This document shows, piece after piece, positions 26,344-34,415 of a DNA stretch of 64,000 nt. Numbering within the stretch: position 1 is the stretch's first letter; each line of letters begins with the position of its first letter. The stretch is from Rhodococcus sp. WMMA185. GTDB taxonomy: Bacteria > Actinomycetota > Actinomycetes > Mycobacteriales > Mycobacteriaceae. Made by a program: the position numbers and the translations under genes. Below the pieces are notes generated by a model that did no database searches, was not told the DNA's origin, and saw only the letters and a list, made by a program, of their open reading frames with translations. The DNA lies in NCBI RefSeq assembly GCF_001767395.1, contig NZ_CP017014.1:1-64000 (forward strand), in the 5' to 3' direction.

Positions 26344-26457
26344 CTTGGCTTCACCACCCGTCCATCTGCGTTCGCAGAATCCGGTCCGAAACCAGTTCAC
26401 CTGGTCGAGTAGCAGTTCGTCACCGACGAAGCACGCCTCGTGATCGAGAGGAAATCG
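26344..26457 (+). other. Long spacer between array copies 8 and 9
   Basis: At 114 bp this is the only spacer not 38-41 bp long. The last 40 bases match the array consensus, with GAGAGGAAA before the ATG. The first 70 bases are unique and could hold an internal promoter or be the scar of a lost copy. No clear terminator stem or -10/-35 pair is visible. Confidence 0.5.
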
Positions 26458-27906
26458 ATGTTCGACAGAAATATTCGCCGCCTTGTCGGCGCCGCCGGCG
26501 CCATTGCGGTGGCCGCTGGATTCGCGGTCACCGTCGGTGCAGGCGTCGCTGACGCCGCTTCCAATTCGGTGACGTGGACCGACGGCAACAGCAAGTTCAC
26601 CCGGACGATCAGCAATGTGAACCCCCGCGCGGGAGACACCATCACCTCGACTACGAGGTTCGAGCGGACCTCGAGCGTCATGGAGTTCATCTACTGGGTC
26701 AAGGACTGGCACCCGACGTGCCTAACGCCTCTGTCGGCGAGGGTGGGTAGTAACCCCAACGGGTACGACAGCTTTGAATCCTATGGCATCGACAGCAACG
26801 GCAAAAACGGTGACTGGACGAAGCTTGACGGCAATCTCACAAAATGGTCGGTGAACTCACCAACGCTGAGCGGTAGGCCGACATATCCGTCGCACCGCAC
26901 GTTCGAGATAACGTACAAGGTCGAAGCGAAGTGCGACCGCGATGTTCCACTGGATACGGGGATGAGTTACAAGGGCTCGCTCGGCAGCGGCACGTACAAG
27001 ACCAAGGGCCCAGCCATCACGGTCCAGAAGGACCAGCCCGTGATAAGCCTCTCCGCGGCCGCCGATGTGCCTTTCACGCAGTCGGCAACGCTGACGGCGA
27101 CCGTGACCGACAGCGCCGAGGTCGACAAGATCGATTTCTACGACGGCACCACCAAGATCGGGACAGGTCCGCTGAACAACAAGGGTGTGGCGACATTCGA
27201 CTGGACACCGGATACGCCCGGTCAGCACTCTCTGACTGCGAAATACGTGGGGAACTCGCGGGCCGAGCCCTCGGAGTCGAGCGCGCAGACCGTGCAGGTT
27301 TCGGATGCTGAGATTACGACGGTGCTGACCGGTCCGGAGGCTGCGGATATCGGCTCCGAGTCAACCTTCACGGCGCAGATGTCGCCCGTACCAAGCGGTG
27401 GCACTGTGCAATTCAAAGACGGCGCAGCCAATATGGGCGACCCGGTACCGGTGGATGCGGACGGCAAGGCGAATATCACCCGCACCTTCGATTCCCAAGG
27501 CACCCACACCATCATCGCGGAATACTCGGGCACGGATGGGTTTGCCCGTTCGACCTCCGACGGCCTCCCCGTGCCGGTGTCGGAGGCCGAGACCACAGTG
27601 ATGCTGACTCCACCCGCGTCCGCGGCAAGGGGTGCCGCCGTGGATCTCGTGGCTCAGATCACACCGGCAATCGGTGGCGGTGTCGTGCAATTCAAAGACG
27701 GCGACACCGACCTGGGCAGCCCGGTACTGGTGGGCGCGGACGGCAAGGCGAGTACCACCCACACTTTCCGCTCCGCAGGTGACCACGAAATCACAGCCGT
27801 CTATAGCGGAACGCTGGGCCATCGGGGCTCGACCTCCGGTCCCGTCACGATCACCGTCACCGACGATGGCGGCACAGGATCGCCGGGAAACATCTTCGGC
27901 TCCTGA
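26458..27906 (+). CDS. Array copy 9: secreted Ig-like repeat protein, three Ig domains
   Basis: 482 residues, the longest copy, starting MFDRNIRRLVGAAGAIAVAA. N-module Cys are in HPTCLTPLSARVGSNP and VEAKCDRDVPLDTGMSYKG, with an insertion of about 25 residues between them. Ig1 is divergent at its start (QPVISLSAAADVPFTQSATL) but keeps DKIDFYDGTTKIGTGPLNNK. Ig2 has GTVQFKDGAANMGDPVPVDA. Ig3 (TTVMLTPPASAARGAAVDLV; GVVQFKDGDTDLGSPVLVGA) is related to Ig3 of copy 8. The C-terminus is DDGGTGSPGNIFGS. The final codons read TTCGGCTCC, not the TTCGGATCC seen in the other ten. Confidence 0.84.
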   Translation: MFDRNIRRLVGAAGAIAVAAGFAVTVGAGVADAASNSVTWTDGNSKFTRTISNVNPRAGDTITSTTRFERTSSVMEFIYWVKDWHPTCLTPLSARVGSNPNGYDSFESYGIDSNGKNGDWTKLDGNLTKWSVNSPTLSGRPTYPSHRTFEITYKVEAKCDRDVPLDTGMSYKGSLGSGTYKTKGPAITVQKDQPVISLSAAADVPFTQSATLTATVTDSAEVDKIDFYDGTTKIGTGPLNNKGVATFDWTPDTPGQHSLTAKYVGNSRAEPSESSAQTVQVSDAEITTVLTGPEAADIGSESTFTAQMSPVPSGGTVQFKDGAANMGDPVPVDADGKANITRTFDSQGTHTIIAEYSGTDGFARSTSDGLPVPVSEAETTVMLTPPASAARGAAVDLVAQITPAIGGGVVQFKDGDTDLGSPVLVGADGKASTTHTFRSAGDHEITAVYSGTLGHRGSTSGPVTITVTDDGGTGSPGNIFGS

Positions 27907-27945
27907 CTCTGTTATCACGAATGCTTCATATTTGAAAGGGAATTC

Positions 27946-28806
27946 ATGTCCGAAAGGAACAATCGTCGCGCTCTCGGCACCCTCGGCGCCGTAGCGGCGG
28001 CCGCAGGATTCACGGTCACTGCCGGCGTCGGCGTCGGTGCTGCGGCGCCGGCGCCGGTGGCATTCAACGACGGCACAAGCACCTTCACTCGCACGATCAG
28101 CGACGTGAGCGCGGCCCCGGGAGACACCATCACGTCGACGACGAGGATCGAACCGGTCGGTGATGTGTCGGAGACCATCGATGACTTCACGGATATCTAC
28201 CCGGCATGTATGACGTTTCAATCGGTGAAGCTGGACGGGGAGCCCTTGGATCTCACCAACACTCTCGGTCCCGATTCCGTCACGGTCAGCAGCGGCAATG
28301 GTGCAGGGGATGTGCTGCCCCTGACAATCGGCCCGGAATCGCACACCTTCGAGTTCGCGTACGAGGTCGGCGAGGATTGTGGCCGCAATGTTCCGCTCGC
28401 GACGGGAATGCGATTTACGGTCTTGAACGACAGGGGTACCACCGTCCAAGAAGTCAACCTTGGACCGCGCATCACGGTCTCCGACGCCTCCACTACCGAT
28501 CTCGCTGCCGTACCGTCCGGCGTGCAGATAGGGCAGTCGGTACCGCTGACGGCCACCGTGACCGGCGGCGGCGCCGGTGACACCGTCGAGTTCTACGACG
28601 ACATCACCAAGATCGGGACGGCTGAGCTCGACGACACTGGCGCCGCGACATTGGATTGGACACCGGACACGTCAGGTGCCCATCCCCTGACCGCGAAGTA
28701 CCTGGGAAACCCGCAGACCCAGAGTTCGCAGTCGAGTGTGCAGACCGTGCAGGTTTCGGACGCCGAGACCGGAACAGGATCGATCGGCAACATCTTCGGA
28801 TCCTGA
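27946..28806 (+). CDS. Array copy 10: secreted Ig-like protein, one Ig domain
   Basis: 286 residues, beginning MSERNNRRALGTLGAVAAAA. The N-module is the most diverged of the set: no Trp after the signal peptide (APVAFNDGTSTFTRTISDV), Cys in YPACMTFQSVKLDGEP and VGEDCGRNVPLATGMRF. The single Ig domain carries GDTVEFYDDITKIGTAELDD with Asp in place of the usual Gly. QTVQVSDAE leads directly to TGTGSIGNIFGS with no linker. The ribosome-binding segment is GAAAGGGAATTC. Like copies 5 and 6 it lacks Ig2. Confidence 0.83.
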   Translation: MSERNNRRALGTLGAVAAAAGFTVTAGVGVGAAAPAPVAFNDGTSTFTRTISDVSAAPGDTITSTTRIEPVGDVSETIDDFTDIYPACMTFQSVKLDGEPLDLTNTLGPDSVTVSSGNGAGDVLPLTIGPESHTFEFAYEVGEDCGRNVPLATGMRFTVLNDRGTTVQEVNLGPRITVSDASTTDLAAVPSGVQIGQSVPLTATVTGGGAGDTVEFYDDITKIGTAELDDTGAATLDWTPDTSGAHPLTAKYLGNPQTQSSQSSVQTVQVSDAETGTGSIGNIFGS

Positions 28807-28846
28807 CCCGAACCATCACGCACGCTTCGTCATTGAGAGGAAATTC

Positions 28847-30052
28847 ATGCCTGGCATGAACATTCGTCGTGCGCTCGGTGCCTTCAGTGCCGTGGTGGTG
28901 GCCGCAGGATTCGCGGTCACCGTGGGCGCCGGCGTTGCTGACGCGGCTGACGACTCGAAGAAATGGTCCGACCACTTCAGCCAGTTCACCCGGACGATAA
29001 GCAACGTGAACCCCCATTCGGGAGAGACCATCACCGTGACGACAAAGTTCCAACGCAAAGCCGGTGGCGCCGTCGAGTACATCTACAACGTTCGGGATGT
29101 GCATCCCGCGTGCCTGACGGTCGTGTCGGCGAAGGTGGGTGGGAAGTCTTATGGCATCGACAGCAAGGGCGATGATTGGGCGAAGGTAAAGGGCAACATC
29201 ATCAAGTGGCCGGTGTACCCGATGTTCGGACCGGAGCTTCCCGGGTTCAAGCAGTCGCGCACGTTCGAGTTCACCTACAGGGTCGGTGCGGATTGTGACC
29301 GCAACGTTGCGCTGGATACGGGAATGCGCTACACGGGTTCGCTCGGCAGCGGTAAGTACAGCACCAAAGGTCCGACCATCAAGGTCGCGCTGGACACCTC
29401 CACCACAGATCTCGCTGCCGCACCGTCCGACGTGCAGGTAGACAAGTCGGTATCGCTGACTGCGACCGTGACCGGTGGCGCCAAAGGCGACACCGTCGAG
29501 TTCTACGACGGTGCCACCAAGATCGGGACGGCTGAGCTCGACAAAAAGGGTGTGGCGGCATTCGAGTGGACTCCGGACGCGGCGGGTGAGCACACACTGT
29601 CCGCGAAGTTTCTGGAGACCCCGCATTCGAAGGGCTCGCAGTCGGGTGTGCAGACCGTGCAGGTCCCGGTCCCGGACGCTGAGACCACCACGGTGCTCAC
29701 CGGCCCGTCGAGCGTGCAGGCCGGCGTGGAGGTGAGTTTCGAGGCGCAGGTGTCTCCAGCCCCTGAGGGTGGCATCGTGCAGTTCAGGGACGGCGACACC
29801 GACTTGGGTATCCCGGTGCCGGTGATCGAGGACGGCAAGGCGAGCATCACTCACACCTTCAACTCCGGAGGTACCCACGACATCACCGCCGTCTACAGCG
29901 GAGCCCCGGGCTATTCCGTTTCGACCGCCGGGGCCGTTACGGTCACTGTCACCGACACGGACGGTGTCCCCGGGGACGGTGGCCCCGGCGACGGCGACGG
30001 CAACACCGACGACGGCGGCATGGGATCGCCGGGCAACATCTTCGGATCCTGA
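28847..30052 (+). CDS. Array copy 11: secreted Ig-like repeat protein, two Ig domains
   Basis: 401 residues starting MPGMNIRRALGAFSAVVVAA, with a signal peptide closest to copy 7. N-module Cys are in HPACLTVVSAKVGGKS and VGADCDRNVALDTGMRY. Ig1 has GDTVEFYDGATKIGTAELDK. Ig2, DAETTTVLTGPSSVQAGVEV followed by GIVQFRDGDTDLGIPVPVIE, is close to that of copy 1 at the other end of the array. The linker is GDGGPGDGDGNTDDGG and the C-terminus GMGSPGNIFGS, with Met replacing Thr. It is the last gene; a weak inverted repeat (30064-30086) follows the stop. Confidence 0.84.
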   Translation: MPGMNIRRALGAFSAVVVAAGFAVTVGAGVADAADDSKKWSDHFSQFTRTISNVNPHSGETITVTTKFQRKAGGAVEYIYNVRDVHPACLTVVSAKVGGKSYGIDSKGDDWAKVKGNIIKWPVYPMFGPELPGFKQSRTFEFTYRVGADCDRNVALDTGMRYTGSLGSGKYSTKGPTIKVALDTSTTDLAAAPSDVQVDKSVSLTATVTGGAKGDTVEFYDGATKIGTAELDKKGVAAFEWTPDAAGEHTLSAKFLETPHSKGSQSGVQTVQVPVPDAETTTVLTGPSSVQAGVEVSFEAQVSPAPEGGIVQFRDGDTDLGIPVPVIEDGKASITHTFNSGGTHDITAVYSGAPGYSVSTAGAVTVTVTDTDGVPGDGGPGDGDGNTDDGGMGSPGNIFGS

Positions 30053-30063
30053 CCCAGGTTTAT

Positions 30064-30086
30064 CCGCCAGGTGTTTCAGGTGGCGG
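30064..30086 (+). terminator. Weak stem-loop after the Ig-like array
   Basis: CCGCCA at 30064-30069 pairs with TGGCGG at 30081-30086 around an 11-base loop, 12 bp after the stop of the last array gene. The stem is short and there is no T-tract, so the call is tentative. Confidence 0.3.
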
Positions 30087-30218
30087 CATAACGCTCGCGG
30101 CGTCGGCTGCTGCGTACAACTGGCTCGCATCACATCGAGACAAGCCTGTCGGCTTCGGAAAGTTCTGTTGCACTTCGCGTTCTCGTTGGTCCCCTGTTGC
30201 GGATGGACGGTTGTCCGT

Positions 30219-31097
30219 TTACGCTTTCGCGTCCGTTCCGGCTGCGACGTCTAGATGTGGCGATGCGTTCACTCTTGTGATGGCCTCGATTACCGACTTT
30301 GGATCATCCAGGGGGACAAATGTTCTCGAATTGGGAATCTCGATCAATGTCGAGTTGGGGAAGACGTCTGCAAGGCGCCTGCCGAGCCTCGGTGTAAAAA
30401 GCCGGTCTTGCTGTCCCCAGGCGAGGACGACAGGCTTGTTGAATTGGTGAAGCCTAGTCGATACCCCGACGAGATCGCTGACGCTGATTTGCCGCGCTAG
30501 GATCGCCAGATCCCGGCAGATGCGCTCGTCGTTCCGGCACGGCTCGAACCAGGCTTTGGTGAGATCCGCGTACTCATCCGTGAGCAGGTCGTAGCCAAAC
30601 ATCGAGTGGCGCAATGGACGTAGCAGCCGCATCGCGGTGAACATCGTTCTGATGGACATCGGACCGCGCATCAGTTGCAGTGTCATGGTGAACGGAAACG
30701 GCGGGAACTTTTCGAAGGCGTCGCAGTTGGCCAGAACCATCCGTCCGACGTGGTCTGGGTAATAGTCAACCACCACCTGACACAGCCCACCGCCGGTGTC
30801 GCTACCGACAAGCGTCACATCGGTCAGTTCCAGGGCGTCCATCAGATCGCGGATGAGCGTCGCAAGGCCGGCAAAGGACAACGTGACGGTGTCATCCACT
30901 GGGATGGTATGGGCACCCAACGGCAACGTGGGCATGACGCACCGAAATCCACTGCGGGCTAAGGACTCGGCAACTTCTGACCACAGCCGGTGATCGACAC
31001 AGAGACCATGGATGAAAAGCACTGGCGGATACGCTGAGTCCTCGGGTCCCAGTACCTGATACTTGATTGTTGCCTGCTCCAGCGTGACTTGAGGCAT
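30219..31097 (-). CDS. Alpha/beta hydrolase with Asp nucleophile position
   Basis: 292 residues with the alpha/beta-hydrolase order: VLFIHGLCVDHRLWSEVAES near residue 27 (oxyanion region), a nucleophile elbow GSDTGGG at about 98-104 with Asp100 in place of Ser, and WGQQDRLFTPRLGRRLADVF, which carries the acid. Asp nucleophiles are known in dehalogenases and epoxide hydrolases. Where the catalytic His is expected the sequence reads IPNSRTFVPLDDPKSV, so no His is visible. It may be a subfamily with altered chemistry or a non-hydrolytic relative. It is convergent with the Ig-like array. Confidence 0.78.
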   Translation of the reverse strand: MPQVTLEQATIKYQVLGPEDSAYPPVLFIHGLCVDHRLWSEVAESLARSGFRCVMPTLPLGAHTIPVDDTVTLSFAGLATLIRDLMDALELTDVTLVGSDTGGGLCQVVVDYYPDHVGRMVLANCDAFEKFPPFPFTMTLQLMRGPMSIRTMFTAMRLLRPLRHSMFGYDLLTDEYADLTKAWFEPCRNDERICRDLAILARQISVSDLVGVSTRLHQFNKPVVLAWGQQDRLFTPRLGRRLADVFPNSTLIEIPNSRTFVPLDDPKSVIEAITRVNASPHLDVAAGTDAKA

Positions 31098-31654
31098 GTC
31101 AGCTACTCTCCTTCGACCCCTAACCTGATGCGCTCGTGCGTTCTCGGCAACGTGTAGTTGTCAAAGTGGAACAGATGATCCAGCTGTGAATTAACCGTGT
31201 CTCACTTCGGTTTTCAGCGTGACGTGTCCGCCTTGCGTGACTCAGGCCGATCGGGTCCCATGTTGTAGTGCCCTGACCCTGGCTGGTCCCCGATACCGGG
31301 TCCACCTGGAGCTAGAGTCAAGCCTTGTTGATCTGAATTCAGTTGACTGCACAGGCGGTTGGGTTGCCTGCATTGGGCAGCGTACTCGGCCGGTGTGCCA
31401 TCGTCCAGTGACGAGAATTGCCCCGATTTCGGTTGACTCCGCACGGTTGTGCTGCGAGCCTCACGCCGCCTGGGCCGCTTGTGAGAAGTGCACTGTCACC
31501 AATCGCACTACCCGCGCCGCTAGCAAAATCTAGGGGTATCTAGGGCATGGTGTAGATAGTTGAAGATTGTTCTGTCGAGTCTCGAGTTGCCTGTCGGCTC
31601 TGGCTCTCGCCGGGGGTCGCGGGGCATCCTGAAGATAGGACGAAGGGATCAACG
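31098..31654. other. Intergenic region upstream of the aconitase gene
   Basis: No supported gene. Short open frames on both strands lack coding features. TCTAGGG is repeated at 31529-31535 and 31539-31545 (one helical turn apart), about 110-125 bp before the aconitase ATG, and could be a regulator site. The hydrolase and aconitase promoters must both lie here, pointing outwards. Confidence 0.4.
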
Positions 31655-33610
31655 ATGCCGGACAATCTCGCCCGCAAAGTCATCGGTGCCCACCTCCTCG
31701 GCGGTCGAATGGAACCGGGCGAGGAGATCTCTATTCGGGTCGATCAGACCCTCACCCAGGATGCCACCGGAACACTGGTGATGCAGGAACTCGAGGCACT
31801 CGACCTCGACCGGGTCGACACGGAACTGAGCGTGCAGTACGTCGACCACAATCTATTGCAGGCCGACGAGAAGAACGCCGAGGACCACGAGTTTCTCCGC
31901 ACAGCTGCGCTGCGGTACGGGTTGTGGTTCTCCAAGCCCGGAAACGGGGTCTCCCATCCGACCCACATGCAGCGATTCGGTGTTCCAGGCAAGACGATGG
32001 CCGGCTCCGACTCGCACACTCCGGCGGCAGGTTCTCTAGGCATGCTCGCGATCGGGGTCGGCGGGCTCGAGGTCGCCATGGCGATGGCGGGGAAGCCACT
32101 GCATCTGCGGATGCCGCAGATCTGGGGAGTGGAGTTGACCGGCCGTTTGCCCGAGTGGTGCTCAGCGAAAGATGTCATTCTCGAGATGCTCCGCCGCCAC
32201 GGGGTCAAGGGCGGGCTCGGCAGGATCATCGAGTACCACGGACCGGCGCTTACGACTTTGACCGCGATGGATCGTCATGTCATCGCGAACATGGGCGCCG
32301 AGCTGGGTGCGACGACATCGATATTCCCCGCAGATGACGCGGTTCGGGACTTCCTGCGGTGCGAGGGAAGGGAAGGGGACTTCGTGGAGTTGCTCGCCGA
32401 TGACGGCGCAGGTTACGACGTCCGCGAACACCTTGACCTATCGGCTATCGAGCCCCTGATCGCGAAACCGTCGTCGCCGGGGAACGTGGTACCTGTCCGT
32501 GAGGTTGCCGGTGAAGCCGTCAGTCAGGTTGTGATCGGATCGTCCGCCAATCCTGGGCTGCGCGACTTTGCGATCGCTGCGGCCATGGTGTCGGGGAGGC
32601 AGACCGTTCCTAGCGTGAGCTTCGATGTCAACCCGAGTTCCCGAGAGATTCTTTCCGATCTCACCGGAATGGGTGCCACACTCGAACTCGTCATGGCGGG
32701 CGCACGTATCCACCAGTCCGGGTGCATGGGCTGTATCGGTATGGGTCAGGCACCCGCAACGGGCAAGAATTCACTCAGGACGATGCCCCGCAATTTTCCG
32801 GGCCGCTCGGGAACCAGAGAGGACTCGGTGTGGCTGTGCTCGCCGGAGACGGCGGCGGCGTCGGCGCTCACCGGGGTCATCACCGATCCGCGTCGCTGGG
32901 CGGATGACGTCGGGATGCCGTACCCGACGATCGAGCTTCCGGATCGGGCAGCGATCAACACAGCCATGCTCGTGGCTCCGCTACCGGCAGCCCAGGCCCT
33001 TGAAGTCGAACTGGTCAAAGGGCCCAACATCTCGTCTCTGCCGGAGCTTCCTCCGCTTCGCGATCGGATCGAGGCGCCAGCCCTTCTCGTGGTCGGCGAC
33101 AACGTATCGACCGACGAGATTTCACCCGCAGGGGCACGGGCTCTGCCGTTCCGGTCCAACATCCCCAAGCTGGCCCGGTTCACGTTCACTCAGATCGACG
33201 AGACCTATCCTGGGCGCGCGGAGAAGTCGGCGAAGAGCACCGGGCACTTCGTCGTCGGCGGCGAAAACTACGGTCAGGGTTCTTCACGAGAGCACGCGGC
33301 TATCACTCCCCGCTATCTCGGACTCCATGCGGTGATCGCCAAGTCGTTTGCCCGTATCCACTGGCAGAACCTCGCCAACTTCGGTGTGCTCGCACTCGAG
33401 TTCGAAAACCCGGATGACTACGACACGATTGCGCAGGGCGATGTGTTGATCCTCGACGGCGTGCGTGCGGCCATTCAATCCGGGCAGTCCTTGACCCTCT
33501 TGAATGCGAGGCGCGGGGCCGAGATTCCGGTTCGCCATCGTCTCAGCCGACGTCAGGTGGACGATGTGCTTGCAGGCGGGCTGATCCCACATCTCGCGAG
33601 CCGCGGGTAG
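31655..33610 (+). CDS. Aconitate hydratase, short single-chain type
   Basis: 651 residues, shorter than AcnA (about 900) and like the Aquifex/putative-type aconitases. Substrate and cluster-region motifs are QYVDHNLLQ, HPTHMQRFGVPGKTMAGSDS and HTPAAGSLGMLAIGVGGLEV, SGCMGCIGMGQAPATGKNSL with a C-x-x-C pair, and a swivel domain with VVGDNVSTDEISPAGARALP and NYGQGSSREHAAITPRYLGL. It would convert citrate to isocitrate, or a related dehydration. Where most aconitases have IGSCTN, here the sequence is IGSSANPG, so one of three usual Fe-S cysteine ligands is Ser. A GAAGGGA site precedes the ATG. Confidence 0.83.
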   Translation: MPDNLARKVIGAHLLGGRMEPGEEISIRVDQTLTQDATGTLVMQELEALDLDRVDTELSVQYVDHNLLQADEKNAEDHEFLRTAALRYGLWFSKPGNGVSHPTHMQRFGVPGKTMAGSDSHTPAAGSLGMLAIGVGGLEVAMAMAGKPLHLRMPQIWGVELTGRLPEWCSAKDVILEMLRRHGVKGGLGRIIEYHGPALTTLTAMDRHVIANMGAELGATTSIFPADDAVRDFLRCEGREGDFVELLADDGAGYDVREHLDLSAIEPLIAKPSSPGNVVPVREVAGEAVSQVVIGSSANPGLRDFAIAAAMVSGRQTVPSVSFDVNPSSREILSDLTGMGATLELVMAGARIHQSGCMGCIGMGQAPATGKNSLRTMPRNFPGRSGTREDSVWLCSPETAAASALTGVITDPRRWADDVGMPYPTIELPDRAAINTAMLVAPLPAAQALEVELVKGPNISSLPELPPLRDRIEAPALLVVGDNVSTDEISPAGARALPFRSNIPKLARFTFTQIDETYPGRAEKSAKSTGHFVVGGENYGQGSSREHAAITPRYLGLHAVIAKSFARIHWQNLANFGVLALEFENPDDYDTIAQGDVLILDGVRAAIQSGQSLTLLNARRGAEIPVRHRLSRRQVDDVLAGGLIPHLASRG

Positions 33611-33616
33611 GACCCG

Positions 33617-33642
33617 TCGGCGCCGATACACTCGGCGCCGAT
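33617..33642 (+). repeat. Two direct copies of a palindromic 10-mer across the M50 gene start
   Basis: TCGGCGCCGA is its own reverse complement. It occurs at 33617-33626 and again at 33632-33641, 15 bp apart; both copies are followed by T. The second copy runs into the ATG at 33641. It may form alternative hairpins that sequester the start, or be a protein site. Confidence 0.5.
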
Positions 33643-34357
33643 GAACGAAATTGAATCGTTGTGGGAGCGCATGAGTGCGGTCAGTCCCGCACCCCCCACA
33701 TGGATTGTCCAGGTCGCCGCGGTGGTGGCGGTGGTCTTGGTTCTCGAACCGCACGCCTGGCGACTTACCCGAAATGTAGTGACCATCGTTCACGAGGGCG
33801 CACACTTGTTGGTCGCGCTGCTCTTCGGGAGAAGACTCAAAGGCGTGCGACTGCACTCGGACACGTCAGGTGTGGCTATTTCCTCGGGGAAGCCCACCGG
33901 TCTGGGCGTGGTTCTCATGACCTTCGCAGGCTATGTGGGCCCCGCCTTGCTCGGCTTGGGTGCGGCCTGGGTACTCGGCACCGGGCATGCGGTGGCGGTG
34001 TTGTGGATCGGGGTGGCGGCCCTCGCGGCGATGCTGCTTCTCGTCCGAAATCTCTACGGGCTGTTCTCCCTGAGTCTGGTCGGGGCGCTGCTGTTCGGGC
34101 TCGTCTGGTTCGGGACGCAGGACCAGCAGGTAGCGGCGGCTTACCTGATCACGCTGTTCATGCTTGTGGCCGCGACGAGGCCGGTCATCGAACTGCAGCG
34201 GCATCGCGCCAAGGGTGCGGCCCCGAACTCTGACGCCGATCAACTCGCGCGTCTCACCCACATTCCGGGGCTGGTCTGGGTGGGTCTGTTCCTCGTGGTA
34301 ACGGTCAGTTGTCTCGTGCTGGGCGGCGGCTGGATCCTCCGCCCGGTTCTGAGCTGA
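33641..34357 (+). CDS. M50-family membrane metallopeptidase
   Basis: 238 residues with about six membrane segments. HEGAH (residues 51-55, within VTIVHEGAHLLVALLFGRR) gives the zinc HExxH motif in the first helix region. The following GVRLHSDTSGVAISSGKPTG and VLMTFAGYVGPALLGLGAAW segments match M50B-like proteins of actinobacteria. These are intramembrane or membrane-associated proteases; the substrate is unknown. It starts 30 bp behind the aconitase stop, so the two may be co-transcribed. Confidence 0.8.
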   Translation: MNEIESLWERMSAVSPAPPTWIVQVAAVVAVVLVLEPHAWRLTRNVVTIVHEGAHLLVALLFGRRLKGVRLHSDTSGVAISSGKPTGLGVVLMTFAGYVGPALLGLGAAWVLGTGHAVAVLWIGVAALAAMLLLVRNLYGLFSLSLVGALLFGLVWFGTQDQQVAAAYLITLFMLVAATRPVIELQRHRAKGAAPNSDADQLARLTHIPGLVWVGLFLVVTVSCLVLGGGWILRPVLS

Positions 34358-34415
34358 CGAGCGCGGATGCCAGGTCGGTGATGCGGGGGGTGCAGGGCGT
34401 GGTCCGCACAGCCCC

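Larger units (their letters stand above)
16996..30052 (+). other. Tandem array of eleven paralogous Ig-like secreted-protein genes
   Basis: Eleven genes follow head to tail with no other gene between them. Spacers are 41, 41, 39, 39, 38, 40, 38, 114, 39 and 40 bp. Each spacer ends in a conserved stretch of the form ATCGAGAGGAAA-NNN followed by ATG. Ig-like domain counts in order are 2,2,2,2,1,1,2,3,3,1,2. All eleven proteins end in Phe-Gly-Ser, ten of them in a GS-x-(G/T)N-(I/T)FGS form. The array has no recognisable sortase motif, transmembrane tail or partner enzyme. Likely a single surface-exposed or secreted family that has grown by unequal crossing-over. Confidence 0.9.

Noticed and set aside
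28604-30133. 509-codon minus-strand frame
   Set aside because: Antisense of copy 11 with no signal peptide or domain.
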